From assembly GCA_949398305.1 (NCBI GenBank), contig CASLVD010000006.1:1-48726 (forward strand): a DNA stretch of 48,726 bases, written 5' to 3'. Every line of letters starts with the position of its first letter. The first letter of the stretch is position 1. The notes under the pieces were generated by a model. That model was not told the origin of the DNA, did no database searches, and worked only from the letters and a program-made list of their open reading frames with translations. The position numbers were made by a program, and so were the translations under genes. Shown here in pieces: positions 25,987-34,365 of the stretch. The stretch comes from an uncultured Candidatus Melainabacteria bacterium (GTDB taxonomy: Bacteria > Cyanobacteriota > Vampirovibrionia > Gastranaerophilales > Gastranaerophilaceae).

Positions 25987-26226
25987 ATGGCAGATGCGAA
26001 AATTTTAGCAACAATCGAAAGAAGTGATACAGAACAATTACAAATTTCTGTTAGTGAATATAAAGGTAGAAGCTATCTTAATATGAGAATATTTTACACA
26101 ACTGATGAAGGTGCAACCTGGCTTCCTACTAAAAAAGGTGTAACTTTTTCACCAGACCAGTTGGATTTGTTAACAGAAGCTATTGAAGAAGCTAAACAAG
26201 AATTTATGGCAGCTGAGGAAGCGTAG
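25987..26226 (+). CDS. PC4-like single-stranded DNA-binding protein
   Basis: A 79-aa protein matching the PC4/p15 (YdbC) fold: strands LQISVSEYKGRSYLNMRIFYT and ATWLPTKKGVTFSPDQLDLL, then a C-terminal helix. In other organisms this fold binds single-stranded DNA and affects transcription or replication. AAGGAG precedes the ATG. Its stop codon overlaps the ribosome site of priA, so the two are probably coupled, which would fit a replication-linked role. Confidence 0.8.
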   Translation: MADAKILATIERSDTEQLQISVSEYKGRSYLNMRIFYTTDEGATWLPTKKGVTFSPDQLDLLTEAIEEAKQEFMAAEEA

Positions 26227-26236
26227 GAGCTGTCAC

Positions 26237-28534
26237 GTGACAGAAGAAACTGTACAAACAAATTTATTTGAATTACCGGCTCGCAAGCTTACGTTAAAAA
26301 AGCATGAGCCGGCTTCTCTTATGCATGAACATACTTATGCGGTATGCCTGGTGAATGTTAAAGCGCTTGGGGTCAAAACTTTTAGTTATATTATTCCGCC
26401 TGAAATGAGTGACAAAATCAAAATTGGTCAGGCTTTACTTGTCCCTTTTGGCAGGCAGGGGCTTATTAATGCGTTTTGTGTAGGGTTTTCGGATTACCTG
26501 CCGCCTGAAATCAGGGCAAAACGGGTTGCAAAAATTCTTGATGAAACCCCGCTGTTTTCTGTTGAATATTTAAAACTTCTGGAATGGGTCGCAAATTATT
26601 ATTGTACAGATTTGATTACTGTTTTGAATACTGCAATTCCGTTAAAACTCATTGAAAAATCACTGAAAACCGAACAATCAATAATTTTTGTTAAAACAGA
26701 CGGCGCGACAAAACGCCAATTGCAGGTTTTAGAGGTTTTACAGGCGCAGGGTAAAATGCCGTTAATTGAGTTTGAAAAACTGGCAAAAACAACCCGCGCA
26801 ACAGTGAAAAAACTTGAAGCTCTCGGCTGTGTAAAACTTGTGACAGAACAGGTTTACCGCAATCCTTTAGATATTTTAAAAATTGATAAAAAAGAAGATT
26901 TGTTTGAATTATCTGAAACCCAGCAAAAGGTTTATGAAGGGATTTCAAAACAAATAAAAAATGAGATTTGTCCTCAGATTTTACTTCACGGGATTACTGC
27001 AAGCGGCAAGACAGAAGTATACTTTAAACTGATTGATGATACAATAAAATCAGGAAAGAATGTTTTGTTTTTAGCGCCTGAAATCGCACTTGCGTCTCAA
27101 TTAACAAAGCGTTTAGCGCGAAAATTTGGCACAAAAGACGTTGCGATATGGCACAGCAGTATTTCAGAAGGTGAGAGGTACGATGTTTGGCAAAAACTTT
27201 ATAATGATGAGATAAAAATCCTTGCCGGCGCGCGTTCTGCCGTGTTTGCGCCGCTTAAAAATGTCGGGCTTATAATTATTGATGAGGAGCACGAAGGAGC
27301 ATACAAACAAACCTCGCCAGCTCCCCGTTATGATGCGCGGCTTGTGGCAAGAAAGCTTGCGGAATTTAATTCCTGTCCGCTGATTCTGGGTTCGGCTACA
27401 CCTGATATTTCAAGCTATTACCGTGCTGTTAACTCAAACCACCTGTACGAGATGCTTAAACGCTACAATAACGCGAAAGTTGCGCCGGTTACGGTTATTA
27501 ATATGCAAGAATACGGACGTGCGGCTTATAAAAGCTTGATTTCAAAGCCTTTGCAGACAGCAATAAAAGAAACTCTTGATAATAAACAGCAAGTAATTTT
27601 GCTGATAAATCGCCGTGGGTTTTCGACTTATACCCAGTGTCAGGGCTGCGGACACGTAATTGAGTGTCCGAATTGTGCGATTCCGATGATATGGCACGCG
27701 AAAGACAATATGCTAAAATGCCACTATTGCAATCATGTTGAATATTTTCCAGATGTCTGTCCAAACTGCGGGTTTGACGGGTTGAAAAATTCCGGCACAG
27801 GAACCCAAAAAGTTGAACAGTACATAAAAGATTTGTATCAGGGTTACAATGTTGAACGAATTGACAGTGATATTTTAACCCGCAAAGGTGAACACATCAG
27901 ACTTTTGGAACGCTTTCAGCGCGGTGATATTGATATTCTGGTCGGAACCCAGATGATTGCAAAAGGTTTGGATAACCCTAACGTTACACTTGTCGGGGTA
28001 ATTTCTGCGGATGCAAGTTTTAATCTGCCGGATTTTAGAGCATCTGAGCGAGGTTTTCAGCTTTTAACACAGGTTGCAGGACGTGCAGGACGCGGAGAAT
28101 TCAAAGGACGTGTGCTTTTCCAAACTTACAATCCTGAATACTATGCGCTTGAAAGTGCAAAATCTCAAAATTATTCAGAGTTTTACGAAAAAGAAATTAA
28201 ATCGCGTGAGGATTTCGATTATCCGCCGTTCAGCCAGATTATCAGATTAATTTTGAGTTCACAAAACAACTTTCGCGCAGAAAAAGCCGCGCAGGAAATT
28301 GCACTGAGGCTTTGTACTATGATTGAAAAATTTGGGTTTGGCGAACGGCTTGAAGTGCTTGGTCCGACACCTTGCGTAATCGAGCGTATAAACGGTTATT
28401 ACAGATTCCAGATTCTTATTAAAAATAAACTGGAAGATAAAGGACATCAGTTTGTTTCAAGCTTTTTGAATAAGATTACCGCGCCAAAAGATATTAAAAT
28501 GACAATTGATGTTGATCCGCTGGATATTTTATAG
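26237..28534 (+). CDS. priA: Primosomal protein N', replication-restart helicase
   Basis: Superfamily 2 helicase that reloads the replisome at stalled forks. Motifs: Walker A LLHGITASGKTEVY, Walker B LIIIDEEHEGAYKQ, LILGSATPDISSYY, and the zinc-binding insert with paired Cys (CQGCGHVIECPNC ... CHYCNHVEYFPDVCPNC). The N-terminal 3'-DNA-binding domain is present. I choose GTG 26237, preceded by TAGGAG with a 7-base spacing, since the longer reading from 26183 overlaps the PC4-like gene. Resulting length is 765 aa, near normal. Confidence 0.95.
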   Translation: MTEETVQTNLFELPARKLTLKKHEPASLMHEHTYAVCLVNVKALGVKTFSYIIPPEMSDKIKIGQALLVPFGRQGLINAFCVGFSDYLPPEIRAKRVAKILDETPLFSVEYLKLLEWVANYYCTDLITVLNTAIPLKLIEKSLKTEQSIIFVKTDGATKRQLQVLEVLQAQGKMPLIEFEKLAKTTRATVKKLEALGCVKLVTEQVYRNPLDILKIDKKEDLFELSETQQKVYEGISKQIKNEICPQILLHGITASGKTEVYFKLIDDTIKSGKNVLFLAPEIALASQLTKRLARKFGTKDVAIWHSSISEGERYDVWQKLYNDEIKILAGARSAVFAPLKNVGLIIIDEEHEGAYKQTSPAPRYDARLVARKLAEFNSCPLILGSATPDISSYYRAVNSNHLYEMLKRYNNAKVAPVTVINMQEYGRAAYKSLISKPLQTAIKETLDNKQQVILLINRRGFSTYTQCQGCGHVIECPNCAIPMIWHAKDNMLKCHYCNHVEYFPDVCPNCGFDGLKNSGTGTQKVEQYIKDLYQGYNVERIDSDILTRKGEHIRLLERFQRGDIDILVGTQMIAKGLDNPNVTLVGVISADASFNLPDFRASERGFQLLTQVAGRAGRGEFKGRVLFQTYNPEYYALESAKSQNYSEFYEKEIKSREDFDYPPFSQIIRLILSSQNNFRAEKAAQEIALRLCTMIEKFGFGERLEVLGPTPCVIERINGYYRFQILIKNKLEDKGHQFVSSFLNKITAPKDIKMTIDVDPLDIL

Positions 28535-28556
28535 ATTCCGACTCAGACCCGAATGA
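28535..28556. repeat. Degenerate half of a dispersed palindromic repeat
   Basis: The priA stop G plus ATTCCGACTCAGACCCGAATGAC aligns with the right half of the 45915-45973 repeat (GATTCTGAATCAAG-TTCAGAATGAC) with few changes. It lies in the gap between the convergent priA and pcrA genes. Confidence 0.45.
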
Positions 28557-28573
28557 CGGTTGTATAAAATAAA

Positions 28574-31078
28574 CTAGAATTTCTTTAACTTCGCATATGA
28601 TGCGTCCATGGCTTTTTTACCAAGTTTGCCAAAGTCGATTGTGTACATTACGCTTTCTCCGACATTTAGTACGTCTGTAATGTGACCGATTCCCATCTTG
28701 TCGTGAAAAACGCGCTGGCCGACTTCAAATGTATCTTCAATAAATCTGCTCTGTTCTCTTTCACGTTCTTTTTGTTCGGCTTCAAGACGTTGTGCTTCTT
28801 GTTTTTGACGGCGTTCTTCCGCCATACGCTTAATCGCATTGTCTTTCATAAAAGCATCAATTCTTTCTTGTTCGCGTTTTTTATTTGCGGCAGATTTTAC
28901 AAGAATTGTTCGCTGTGGTGTACGGTTTGAAGTCGGTTTTTGATAAGTCGGACGGCTTTGATTTGTTGAAGTTGATGAAGCGAGTCCGCGGCGCTGAGGT
29001 GCTACAAAATTTGAGCCAAATCCTGTTGAAGGTTTAATATAACCGTCAGAATCTGATTTTGCTTTAGCGGTTGTTACAGCGCTTCTGAATGTTGATTCAC
29101 GGCTCAATCTGCCTTCTGATTCCATTGACTCAATCAGATTTGCAGGAATTTCTTCAATAAATCTTGACGGGTTGTAGTAGCGGTATTCCCCCCAGGTTTG
29201 GCGGCGTTTTGCTGATACTAAGTATAACTTTTCTTCAGCACGAGTTACCCCTACATACATAAGTCGGCGTTCTTCTTCAACTTCGGAATTTGATTGAAGC
29301 GTACGTTGGCTCGGGAAAATTCCCTCGTCCATTCCGGCAATAAATACAGTCGGAAACTCAAGACCTTTTGCCGCGTGGAGGGTCATCATTGTAATGTTAT
29401 TTGTTTCGTTTTCCATTGAATCAAGGTCAGATACAAGTGCAACTTGCTGTAAGAATTCGCCAAGCAAATTATCTTCTTCTTCCGGGACAAATTCTTCTGC
29501 TACGTTTACAAGTTCCTGCAAGTTATTTATATCATCCTGAAAATCCGGATTAGTTGCGGCTTTTGATTGTAATTCCGCTAAGTAGCCTGATTTTTCAATA
29601 ACAAGGGTTACAAAATCTTTCAGGCTGTATGCGCTTTGAGCATCTTTAAATTTTTGAATTAAGTTCGCAAAATCTTTTAATTTTGAACGTGTTTTTGGTG
29701 CAATTTCAGAATCTTCGCAAATTTTAATTGCCTCAAACAGGCTTATGTCTTTTGAATTTGCAAAGTCAGACAGATTTTTTACTGTTGTGTCGCCGATTCC
29801 GCGTTTTGGAATATTTATTACGCGGCGCAAACTTTGTGAGTCATCTGTGTTGTTGATTAATTTTAAATAGCAAATTACTGTTTTAACTTCTGCACGGTCA
29901 TAGAATTTTGTACCGCCGTAGATTCTATATGGTACACCTGTTGCCATACAAGCTTCTTCTAATGCACGTGACTGGTTGTTGGTTCTGTATAGAATTGCAA
30001 ATTGATTATAGTTACCTTTTGCGGTGCGTTTAATATTTGAAACAATGTAATTTGCTTCATCGGTTTCATCTGCTGCGATGTAATAGCTTAATTTTTCACC
30101 TTCACCTTTGTTTGAATACAGAACTTTTTCAACACGTTCGTCGTTGTTTTCAATTACTGCGTTTGCGGCGTTAAGGATACAAGCTGTTGAACGGTAATTC
30201 TGTTCAAGTTTAATCAGTTTTGTTTTAGGGTAATCCTTTTGGAAATTCATAATGATTGTAAAATCAGCTCCGCGCCAGGAGTAAATTGACTGATCGACAT
30301 CACCTACAACACATAATGAACGTTCATCAGGAACATCTTTTGAAAGATTTGTATAAAGCATATTAACAAGGTTATACTGTGCAAGGTTAGTGTCCTGATA
30401 CTCATCGACCATAATATGCTGGAATCTTTCGTAATACTGACGGCGGACTTCTTCGTTTTGTTCTAATAATTTAACTGTCAGCATCAGCATATCATCAAAG
30501 TCGATGGCGTTATTGTTGTTTAATGCTTTTTCGTATTCTTCGTAAATTGATGCAATTCTTTGGGATTTAAAATCTCTTGCGTAAGTTGCAAAAGTTGTTG
30601 CATCCTGCATTTTGTTTTTTGCATTTGAAATTACTGTTTTAACAAGCTTTGTAGGATAAACTTTTTCATCAAGATTAAGCTTTTTGATTGTTCTTGTAAT
30701 TATTTGATTGGTGTCTGAATCATCATAGATTGTGAAATTTTTATCTAAGTTTTTGCCTGTTGCAGTATTATATTTGTCGATATTTTCACGTAAAATTCTT
30801 CCGCAGATTCCGTGGAATGTACCGACCCACATATATTTAACTGTATCTTCTCCGATAATTTTACCGATACGTTCTTTCATTTCTTTAGCTGCTTTGTTGG
30901 TAAATGTTACGGCTAAAATATTTCGCGGGCGCACACCCTGACGAATCATGTATGCAATTCTTGTGGTTAAAACCTTTGTTTTACCTGAGCCTGCACCTGC
31001 TAAAATCAATAGCGGACCTTGTGTTGTTTGTACAGCTTCCTTTTGTTCCTTATTAAGATTTTCTAATAGATTTTCCAT
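28574..31078 (-). CDS. pcrA: UvrD/PcrA-type DNA helicase
   Basis: Superfamily 1A 3'-5' helicase used in repair and removal of RecA filaments or transcription complexes. Motifs: ILAGAGSGKTKVLTTR (Walker A), IMVDEYQDTNLAQY (motif II), GDVDQSIYSWRGAD, LEQNYRST and VTRAEEKLYLV. The Lys/Glu/Arg-rich linker (about 690-770) precedes a Tudor-like C-terminal domain (FEVGQRVFHDKMGIGHITDV), as in PcrA. ATG 31078 follows GAGG; a longer reading from 31120 adds an unlikely hydrophobic stretch. Length 834 aa. Confidence 0.93.
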   Translation of the reverse strand: MENLLENLNKEQKEAVQTTQGPLLILAGAGSGKTKVLTTRIAYMIRQGVRPRNILAVTFTNKAAKEMKERIGKIIGEDTVKYMWVGTFHGICGRILRENIDKYNTATGKNLDKNFTIYDDSDTNQIITRTIKKLNLDEKVYPTKLVKTVISNAKNKMQDATTFATYARDFKSQRIASIYEEYEKALNNNNAIDFDDMLMLTVKLLEQNEEVRRQYYERFQHIMVDEYQDTNLAQYNLVNMLYTNLSKDVPDERSLCVVGDVDQSIYSWRGADFTIIMNFQKDYPKTKLIKLEQNYRSTACILNAANAVIENNDERVEKVLYSNKGEGEKLSYYIAADETDEANYIVSNIKRTAKGNYNQFAILYRTNNQSRALEEACMATGVPYRIYGGTKFYDRAEVKTVICYLKLINNTDDSQSLRRVINIPKRGIGDTTVKNLSDFANSKDISLFEAIKICEDSEIAPKTRSKLKDFANLIQKFKDAQSAYSLKDFVTLVIEKSGYLAELQSKAATNPDFQDDINNLQELVNVAEEFVPEEEDNLLGEFLQQVALVSDLDSMENETNNITMMTLHAAKGLEFPTVFIAGMDEGIFPSQRTLQSNSEVEEERRLMYVGVTRAEEKLYLVSAKRRQTWGEYRYYNPSRFIEEIPANLIESMESEGRLSRESTFRSAVTTAKAKSDSDGYIKPSTGFGSNFVAPQRRGLASSTSTNQSRPTYQKPTSNRTPQRTILVKSAANKKREQERIDAFMKDNAIKRMAEERRQKQEAQRLEAEQKEREREQSRFIEDTFEVGQRVFHDKMGIGHITDVLNVGESVMYTIDFGKLGKKAMDASYAKLKKF

Positions 31079-31107
31079 GACCTCTTCCCAAATCAAAAAA
31101 AATATGA

Positions 31108-31113
31108 TATAAT
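31108..31113 (+). promoter_or_regulatory. -10 box for the 31163-33274 operon
   Basis: TATAAT in the 84-bp gap between divergent pcrA and the DprA-like gene. I see no convincing -35. Confidence 0.4.
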
Positions 31114-31162
31114 ACAGCATAGTTGAAAAATGTAATTAATGCAATTAGAAGGTAAACAAAAA

Positions 31163-31759
31163 ATGACAGAAAGTGATAAGGAAATTTTATTAAGCGCAGA
31201 TGAAAACAATCAAGATGTACAAAAGATTGTTGTTCCTATTGATGATGATATGGATACAGTAAAATCTGATTCTCCAAATACAGTTGATGAATTGGCAATG
31301 GAACTTGCGACTATTAAACAATCAGCAAAGAAAATTGCAATTATCGGAAGCCGTAATCTCCCTATCACACACCAGCAAATGATTGAAACTCTTGCTACAG
31401 CTCTTGTTATGCAAGGTAATACAATTATTACATCCGGCGGTTCTTCAGGAACAAATGCTGCTGCAATCCGCGGAGCAATGAAAGCTAATCCTGATAAATT
31501 ATGTGTTATTCTGCCGCAAACTATCGGTCAGCAGCCGTCTGATGTTCAAGATCAGTTAATCGGTGTTCCTAATATTATTGAACATTCAGACCGTGCTATG
31601 ATGACTCTAGCTGATGCTTCACGCGTTTGTAACAGAGAAATTATTGATGAATGTAATCAATTAATTTGTTTCCTTTCTCATACAAGCAAAACTCTTCATA
31701 ATGCCGTTCAATACGCAGAAGAAGGACATAAAGTTATTACAGTATTTTATCTGGATTAA
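31163..31759 (+). CDS. DprA/LOG-like Rossmann-fold protein
   Basis: After about 55 mostly acidic residues the protein enters a DprA-type nucleotide-binding Rossmann fold: KKIAIIGSRNLPITH, then TIITSGGSSGTNAAAIRGAM, then KLCVILPQTIGQQP and ICFLSHTSKTLHNAVQYAEEGHKVITV. It lacks the N-terminal and C-terminal domains of full DprA, which is encoded separately at 40147. The start at 31163 has GAAGG upstream; ATG 31139 has no ribosome site. It may bind single-stranded DNA or a nucleotide; function unproven. Confidence 0.75.
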   Translation: MTESDKEILLSADENNQDVQKIVVPIDDDMDTVKSDSPNTVDELAMELATIKQSAKKIAIIGSRNLPITHQQMIETLATALVMQGNTIITSGGSSGTNAAAIRGAMKANPDKLCVILPQTIGQQPSDVQDQLIGVPNIIEHSDRAMMTLADASRVCNREIIDECNQLICFLSHTSKTLHNAVQYAEEGHKVITVFYLD

Positions 31760-31772
31760 TCGGGTTTTCTTT

Positions 31773-32942
31773 ATGAGTGATAATTTAAAAAAATTAACAG
31801 GCAAAAATCCTAAAGATTTTGAGCCTGTAGCTTATAGTCTTATAAATAACTCCGATACCGAACTATTTCGCGAACTTGTTGAAAAAGATGATTTTCTCTT
31901 CGATTTCGTAAAACAAAATGTTGCTTTTAGACTTGAAAAAGTTTGTAATGAATCAAATTTCCTTAACCTATTGAACTTTTTAAAATATTATTCTCCAGCA
32001 TATGAAGATTTTATTATTTCAACTCTTGTAAAATATGCTGACGAAGATTTGACCGATAAAATGCTTGAATTATTTGAAAATGGCTCAGATAATGAAAAAA
32101 CATATTGCGCAAAATATTTTTCCTATATTCAAGATCCGCTTTCATTGGATTCCCTAAATAAAAACGCGTATAGTGAAAATCCAGCACTTGCTTCAAATTG
32201 CGCTTCAACTTTAGGGGTTTTGAAAGATGAAGAATCCTATAATAAAGCGATCTCAATGCTGAATTCTGATGATGAATTTACCTGTCTTGATGGAGTGAAA
32301 TTCCTCGTTTCTTATGGTAATAAAAACGCGGTTGGGTTTATTATTGATGCGGTGAAAAAATCTTCTATGGCAGAAAATATGGCAGGTGAATTACTATATT
32401 TGACAGACTTATTTACTGTTTATAAAAATGACCAACGCGAAGGATTGTTTATTGCAAATCTTATTATAAACGGACTTGGCGAAATCCTGGGACTTGCTCA
32501 GGTTTTTGATTTTCAGCTTTATGAATTTTTAGAAACGGTTATGAAGTCGCCAAAAACTTCGGCTTCTGCCGCAGTTTTACTAAATGCTGCAGATAAATTT
32601 GAAACACTGACTGAAAATGATGAATATTTGTTTGATGAAACAAAAGAAACCAAACAAGAAATTCAGGATATCAAAAAACTTTTATCCGGAATTGATATGA
32701 GTGTTTTGTACGGGTTGGTTGATGAAGAATTAAATGAAAAAAGTGAATTTGTATTTACGGCACTGGATTTTACAGAAAACGAAGAAAGTATGAGAATGCT
32801 TTTAAAATCTTCAAATCCTGCAGTTGTAATTAAGGCTCTTGAGGTTTTGAAGCAGTTCGAATCACTTACACCGGATGATAAAACTACTGCGTTAAATTCT
32901 GTTAGTGATGAAAATATTAAGAATGTTATAATGGCAATATAG
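31773..32942 (+). CDS. HEAT-repeat-like protein
   Basis: A 389-aa helical-repeat protein beginning MSDNLKKLTGKNPKDFEPVAYSL. Several segments have the HEAT pattern of paired helices with a central Asn/Asp (for example ENPALASNCASTLGVLKDEE and SNPAVVIKALEVLKQFESLT). Such solenoids usually act as protein-binding scaffolds. No signal peptide. The start at 31773 is chosen because the longer reading from 31701 overlaps the gene before it. It sits in one operon with the DprA-like and EF-hand genes. Confidence 0.7.
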   Translation: MSDNLKKLTGKNPKDFEPVAYSLINNSDTELFRELVEKDDFLFDFVKQNVAFRLEKVCNESNFLNLLNFLKYYSPAYEDFIISTLVKYADEDLTDKMLELFENGSDNEKTYCAKYFSYIQDPLSLDSLNKNAYSENPALASNCASTLGVLKDEESYNKAISMLNSDDEFTCLDGVKFLVSYGNKNAVGFIIDAVKKSSMAENMAGELLYLTDLFTVYKNDQREGLFIANLIINGLGEILGLAQVFDFQLYEFLETVMKSPKTSASAAVLLNAADKFETLTENDEYLFDETKETKQEIQDIKKLLSGIDMSVLYGLVDEELNEKSEFVFTALDFTENEESMRMLLKSSNPAVVIKALEVLKQFESLTPDDKTTALNSVSDENIKNVIMAI

Positions 32943-32953
32943 GAGAATAGCTT

Positions 32954-33274
32954 ATGCGTTATATTATTACTCAGGAAAGAAACAATGTGCCGGCAGGTTT
33001 TAGGAATCTGTCTGATGATGAAATCGCAAAAGATTTTTTGAAAATGGATGTTGATAAAAGTTATTTCATTTCAAAAAATGAGTGGATGTTGAATTTTATA
33101 AAATTATTGGGTAATGATTTAGCATCTTTAGAAAAAGATGGACCAGATTCTCTTATGACAAAAATCCGTGAATTATCTGATGAATTTGATAAATATGATT
33201 TAGATGGAAATAAATATATTGATTATATAGAATATAAAAATTTCTTATCAGATAATATTTACATTTCGGAATAA
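32954..33274 (+). CDS. EF-hand calcium-binding protein
   Basis: A 106-aa protein with two canonical 12-residue EF-hand loops: DVDKSYFISKNE (about residues 32-43) and DLDGNKYIDYIE (about 83-94). Both keep acidic or polar ligands at loop positions 1, 3, 5 and 9 and Glu at 12. There is no signal peptide, so it probably works in the cytoplasm as a calcium sensor or buffer. GGAG lies ahead of ATG 32954, 11 bases after the HEAT-like gene. Confidence 0.85.
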   Translation: MRYIITQERNNVPAGFRNLSDDEIAKDFLKMDVDKSYFISKNEWMLNFIKLLGNDLASLEKDGPDSLMTKIRELSDEFDKYDLDGNKYIDYIEYKNFLSDNIYISE

Positions 33275-33275
33275 T

Positions 33276-33980
33276 TTATAACATGAATGAACATCCCCAA
33301 CCTGAACCATGGATACAATCATTAACATAATTATCCTTGGTTAAATGTGGAGTTGAGTTTGTTCCATTCTTAGTACAACTATTTGGAATAATAGTTGTTT
33401 TATTATTGGCAAAACCTGTATACGGGCTTGTTGCCCCATCTGTAAAATACATAAAATAAATATCCCTGCCAATAGTATTTGGACCTTTTATACCGTTAAC
33501 ATCTACAAATACCTGCTTGTAACAGTTAAAATTTACCATACTTCCGTTCATTAGGGTATAAGTAAGTGGTATATAACCTGTATTTAAATCCTGTTTTTCT
33601 TTCTGCTTGTTATACCAGTTATGCTGGTAATCCCAATATGTAGTTCGGGAATTTTTAGGCCACTCTCCAGAGTTGCCATATTTTATATCTTCGGTAACTT
33701 CGTCACATTTTATTCCGGAAGTTTGTACTTTCATATACCTTTGAAGCTTGCAAAAATATACAGGCATTTGAACCCAATCAATCGAAGTATAGGTTTCTTC
33801 AGTGTCATTGTATACTAATTTCATTGCTTGGCTTATGTCTGATATTGATTTTTTATATGCGGCTCTAAATTGTTTATCCTGTGTATTTGTTATAAGCGCC
33901 GGTATTGTTAATGCTGCAACAATACCTATTATGCCTAAAGTTATCAAGACTTCTGCCAGTGTGAAACCTGTGCTTTTCAT
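33276..33980 (-). CDS. Type IV pseudopilin
   Basis: A 234-aa pilin-like protein with the leader MKSTG and the helix FTLAEVLITLGIIGIVAALTI. The globular part is rich in Tyr and Trp, with Cys pairs including CxKxxxN near the end, and the shared VDVNGIKGPNTIGRDIY motif (GRD in place of GKD). It ends with the unusual CIHGSGWGCSFML. GGAGG precedes the ATG. It abuts the EF-hand gene tail to tail and is divergent from the HTH gene at 34087 across 106 bp that hold a perfect 32-bp palindrome. Confidence 0.9.
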   Translation of the reverse strand: MKSTGFTLAEVLITLGIIGIVAALTIPALITNTQDKQFRAAYKKSISDISQAMKLVYNDTEETYTSIDWVQMPVYFCKLQRYMKVQTSGIKCDEVTEDIKYGNSGEWPKNSRTTYWDYQHNWYNKQKEKQDLNTGYIPLTYTLMNGSMVNFNCYKQVFVDVNGIKGPNTIGRDIYFMYFTDGATSPYTGFANNKTTIIPNSCTKNGTNSTPHLTKDNYVNDCIHGSGWGCSFML

Positions 33981-34007
33981 AAAACCTCCATGATAAAAAG
34001 TTTTTAT

Positions 34008-34039
34008 TGTTTATTACAATATATATATTGTAATAAACA
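34008..34039. promoter_or_regulatory. Perfect 32-bp palindrome, likely operator of the 34-kb module
   Basis: Half-site TGTTTATTACAATATA followed by its exact complement. It starts directly below the minus-strand -10 box and covers the expected transcription start of the pseudopilin. The HTH protein at 34087 is the likely binder. Confidence 0.8.
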
Positions 34040-34040
34040 T

Positions 34041-34069
34041 ATAATAAATTGTAGAATAAGTTTTGTCAA
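34041..34069 (-). promoter_or_regulatory. Promoter of the 33276-33980 pseudopilin
   Basis: Minus strand: TTGACA (34064-34069), 17-bp spacer, TATTAT (34041-34046). It overlaps, face to face, the region from which the HTH gene would be read. Confidence 0.7.
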
Positions 34070-34074
34070 GTGAT

Positions 34075-34080
34075 TAGAAT
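34075..34080 (+). promoter_or_regulatory. -10-like hexamer of the HTH gene, leaderless spacing
   Basis: TAGAAT ends 6 bases before ATG 34087 with no ribosome site, the same spacing as in the 17-kb and 48.6-kb modules. Confidence 0.45.
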
Positions 34081-34086
34081 TTTTCT

Positions 34087-34311
34087 ATGGATAAAAAAGA
34101 AATTTTAAAAGAATTTGGCAGAAATTTAAAAGCTGAGCGAAATCGAGCGGGGTTATCTCAAGAGCAGCTTGCTGAAAAAATCGGGGTTTCATATGGGCAG
34201 GTTGTTGGAATGATAGAACGAGGCGAAACAAATACATCATTATCTGTGATTGTTGGAATTATGAATGCTTTAGATTTAGATTTTGATAAGTTATATGATA
34301 GAAAATTATAA
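34087..34311 (+). CDS. Small XRE-family HTH regulator
   Basis: A 74-aa protein that is one canonical HTH_3 (lambda Cro/C1) domain: LKAERNRAGLSQEQLAEKIGVSYGQVVGMIERGETNTSLSVIVGIMNAL. No ligand or oligomerisation domain is attached. It is divergent from the 33980 pseudopilin and followed directly by a terminator, so it is a single-gene unit. Its class differs from that of the regulators at 24955 and 44339. Confidence 0.9.
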   Translation: MDKKEILKEFGRNLKAERNRAGLSQEQLAEKIGVSYGQVVGMIERGETNTSLSVIVGIMNALDLDFDKLYDRKL

Positions 34312-34316
34312 AAAAA

Positions 34317-34350
34317 GGCGGCTTTGAAATTTTTCAAAGCCGCCTTTTTT
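34317..34350. terminator. Bidirectional terminator between the HTH gene and secF
   Basis: Perfect 13-bp stem GGCGGCTTTGAAA / TTTCAAAGCCGCC (34317-34329 and 34332-34344), six A or more before and six T after. It can end both the plus-strand HTH gene and the minus-strand secDF unit. Confidence 0.9.
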
Positions 34351-34365
34351 AGTTAAAAACTAAGC

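Noticed and set aside
31139-31162. ATG 31139 as start of the DprA-like gene
   Set aside because: No ribosome site precedes it, while GAAGG stands ahead of ATG 31163.
34063-34068. TTGTCA as -35 box of the 34087 HTH gene
   Set aside because: It lies only 6 bp from the plus-strand -10 candidate. On the minus strand the overlapping TTGACA has a perfect 17-bp spacing to TATTAT, so it belongs to the pseudopilin.
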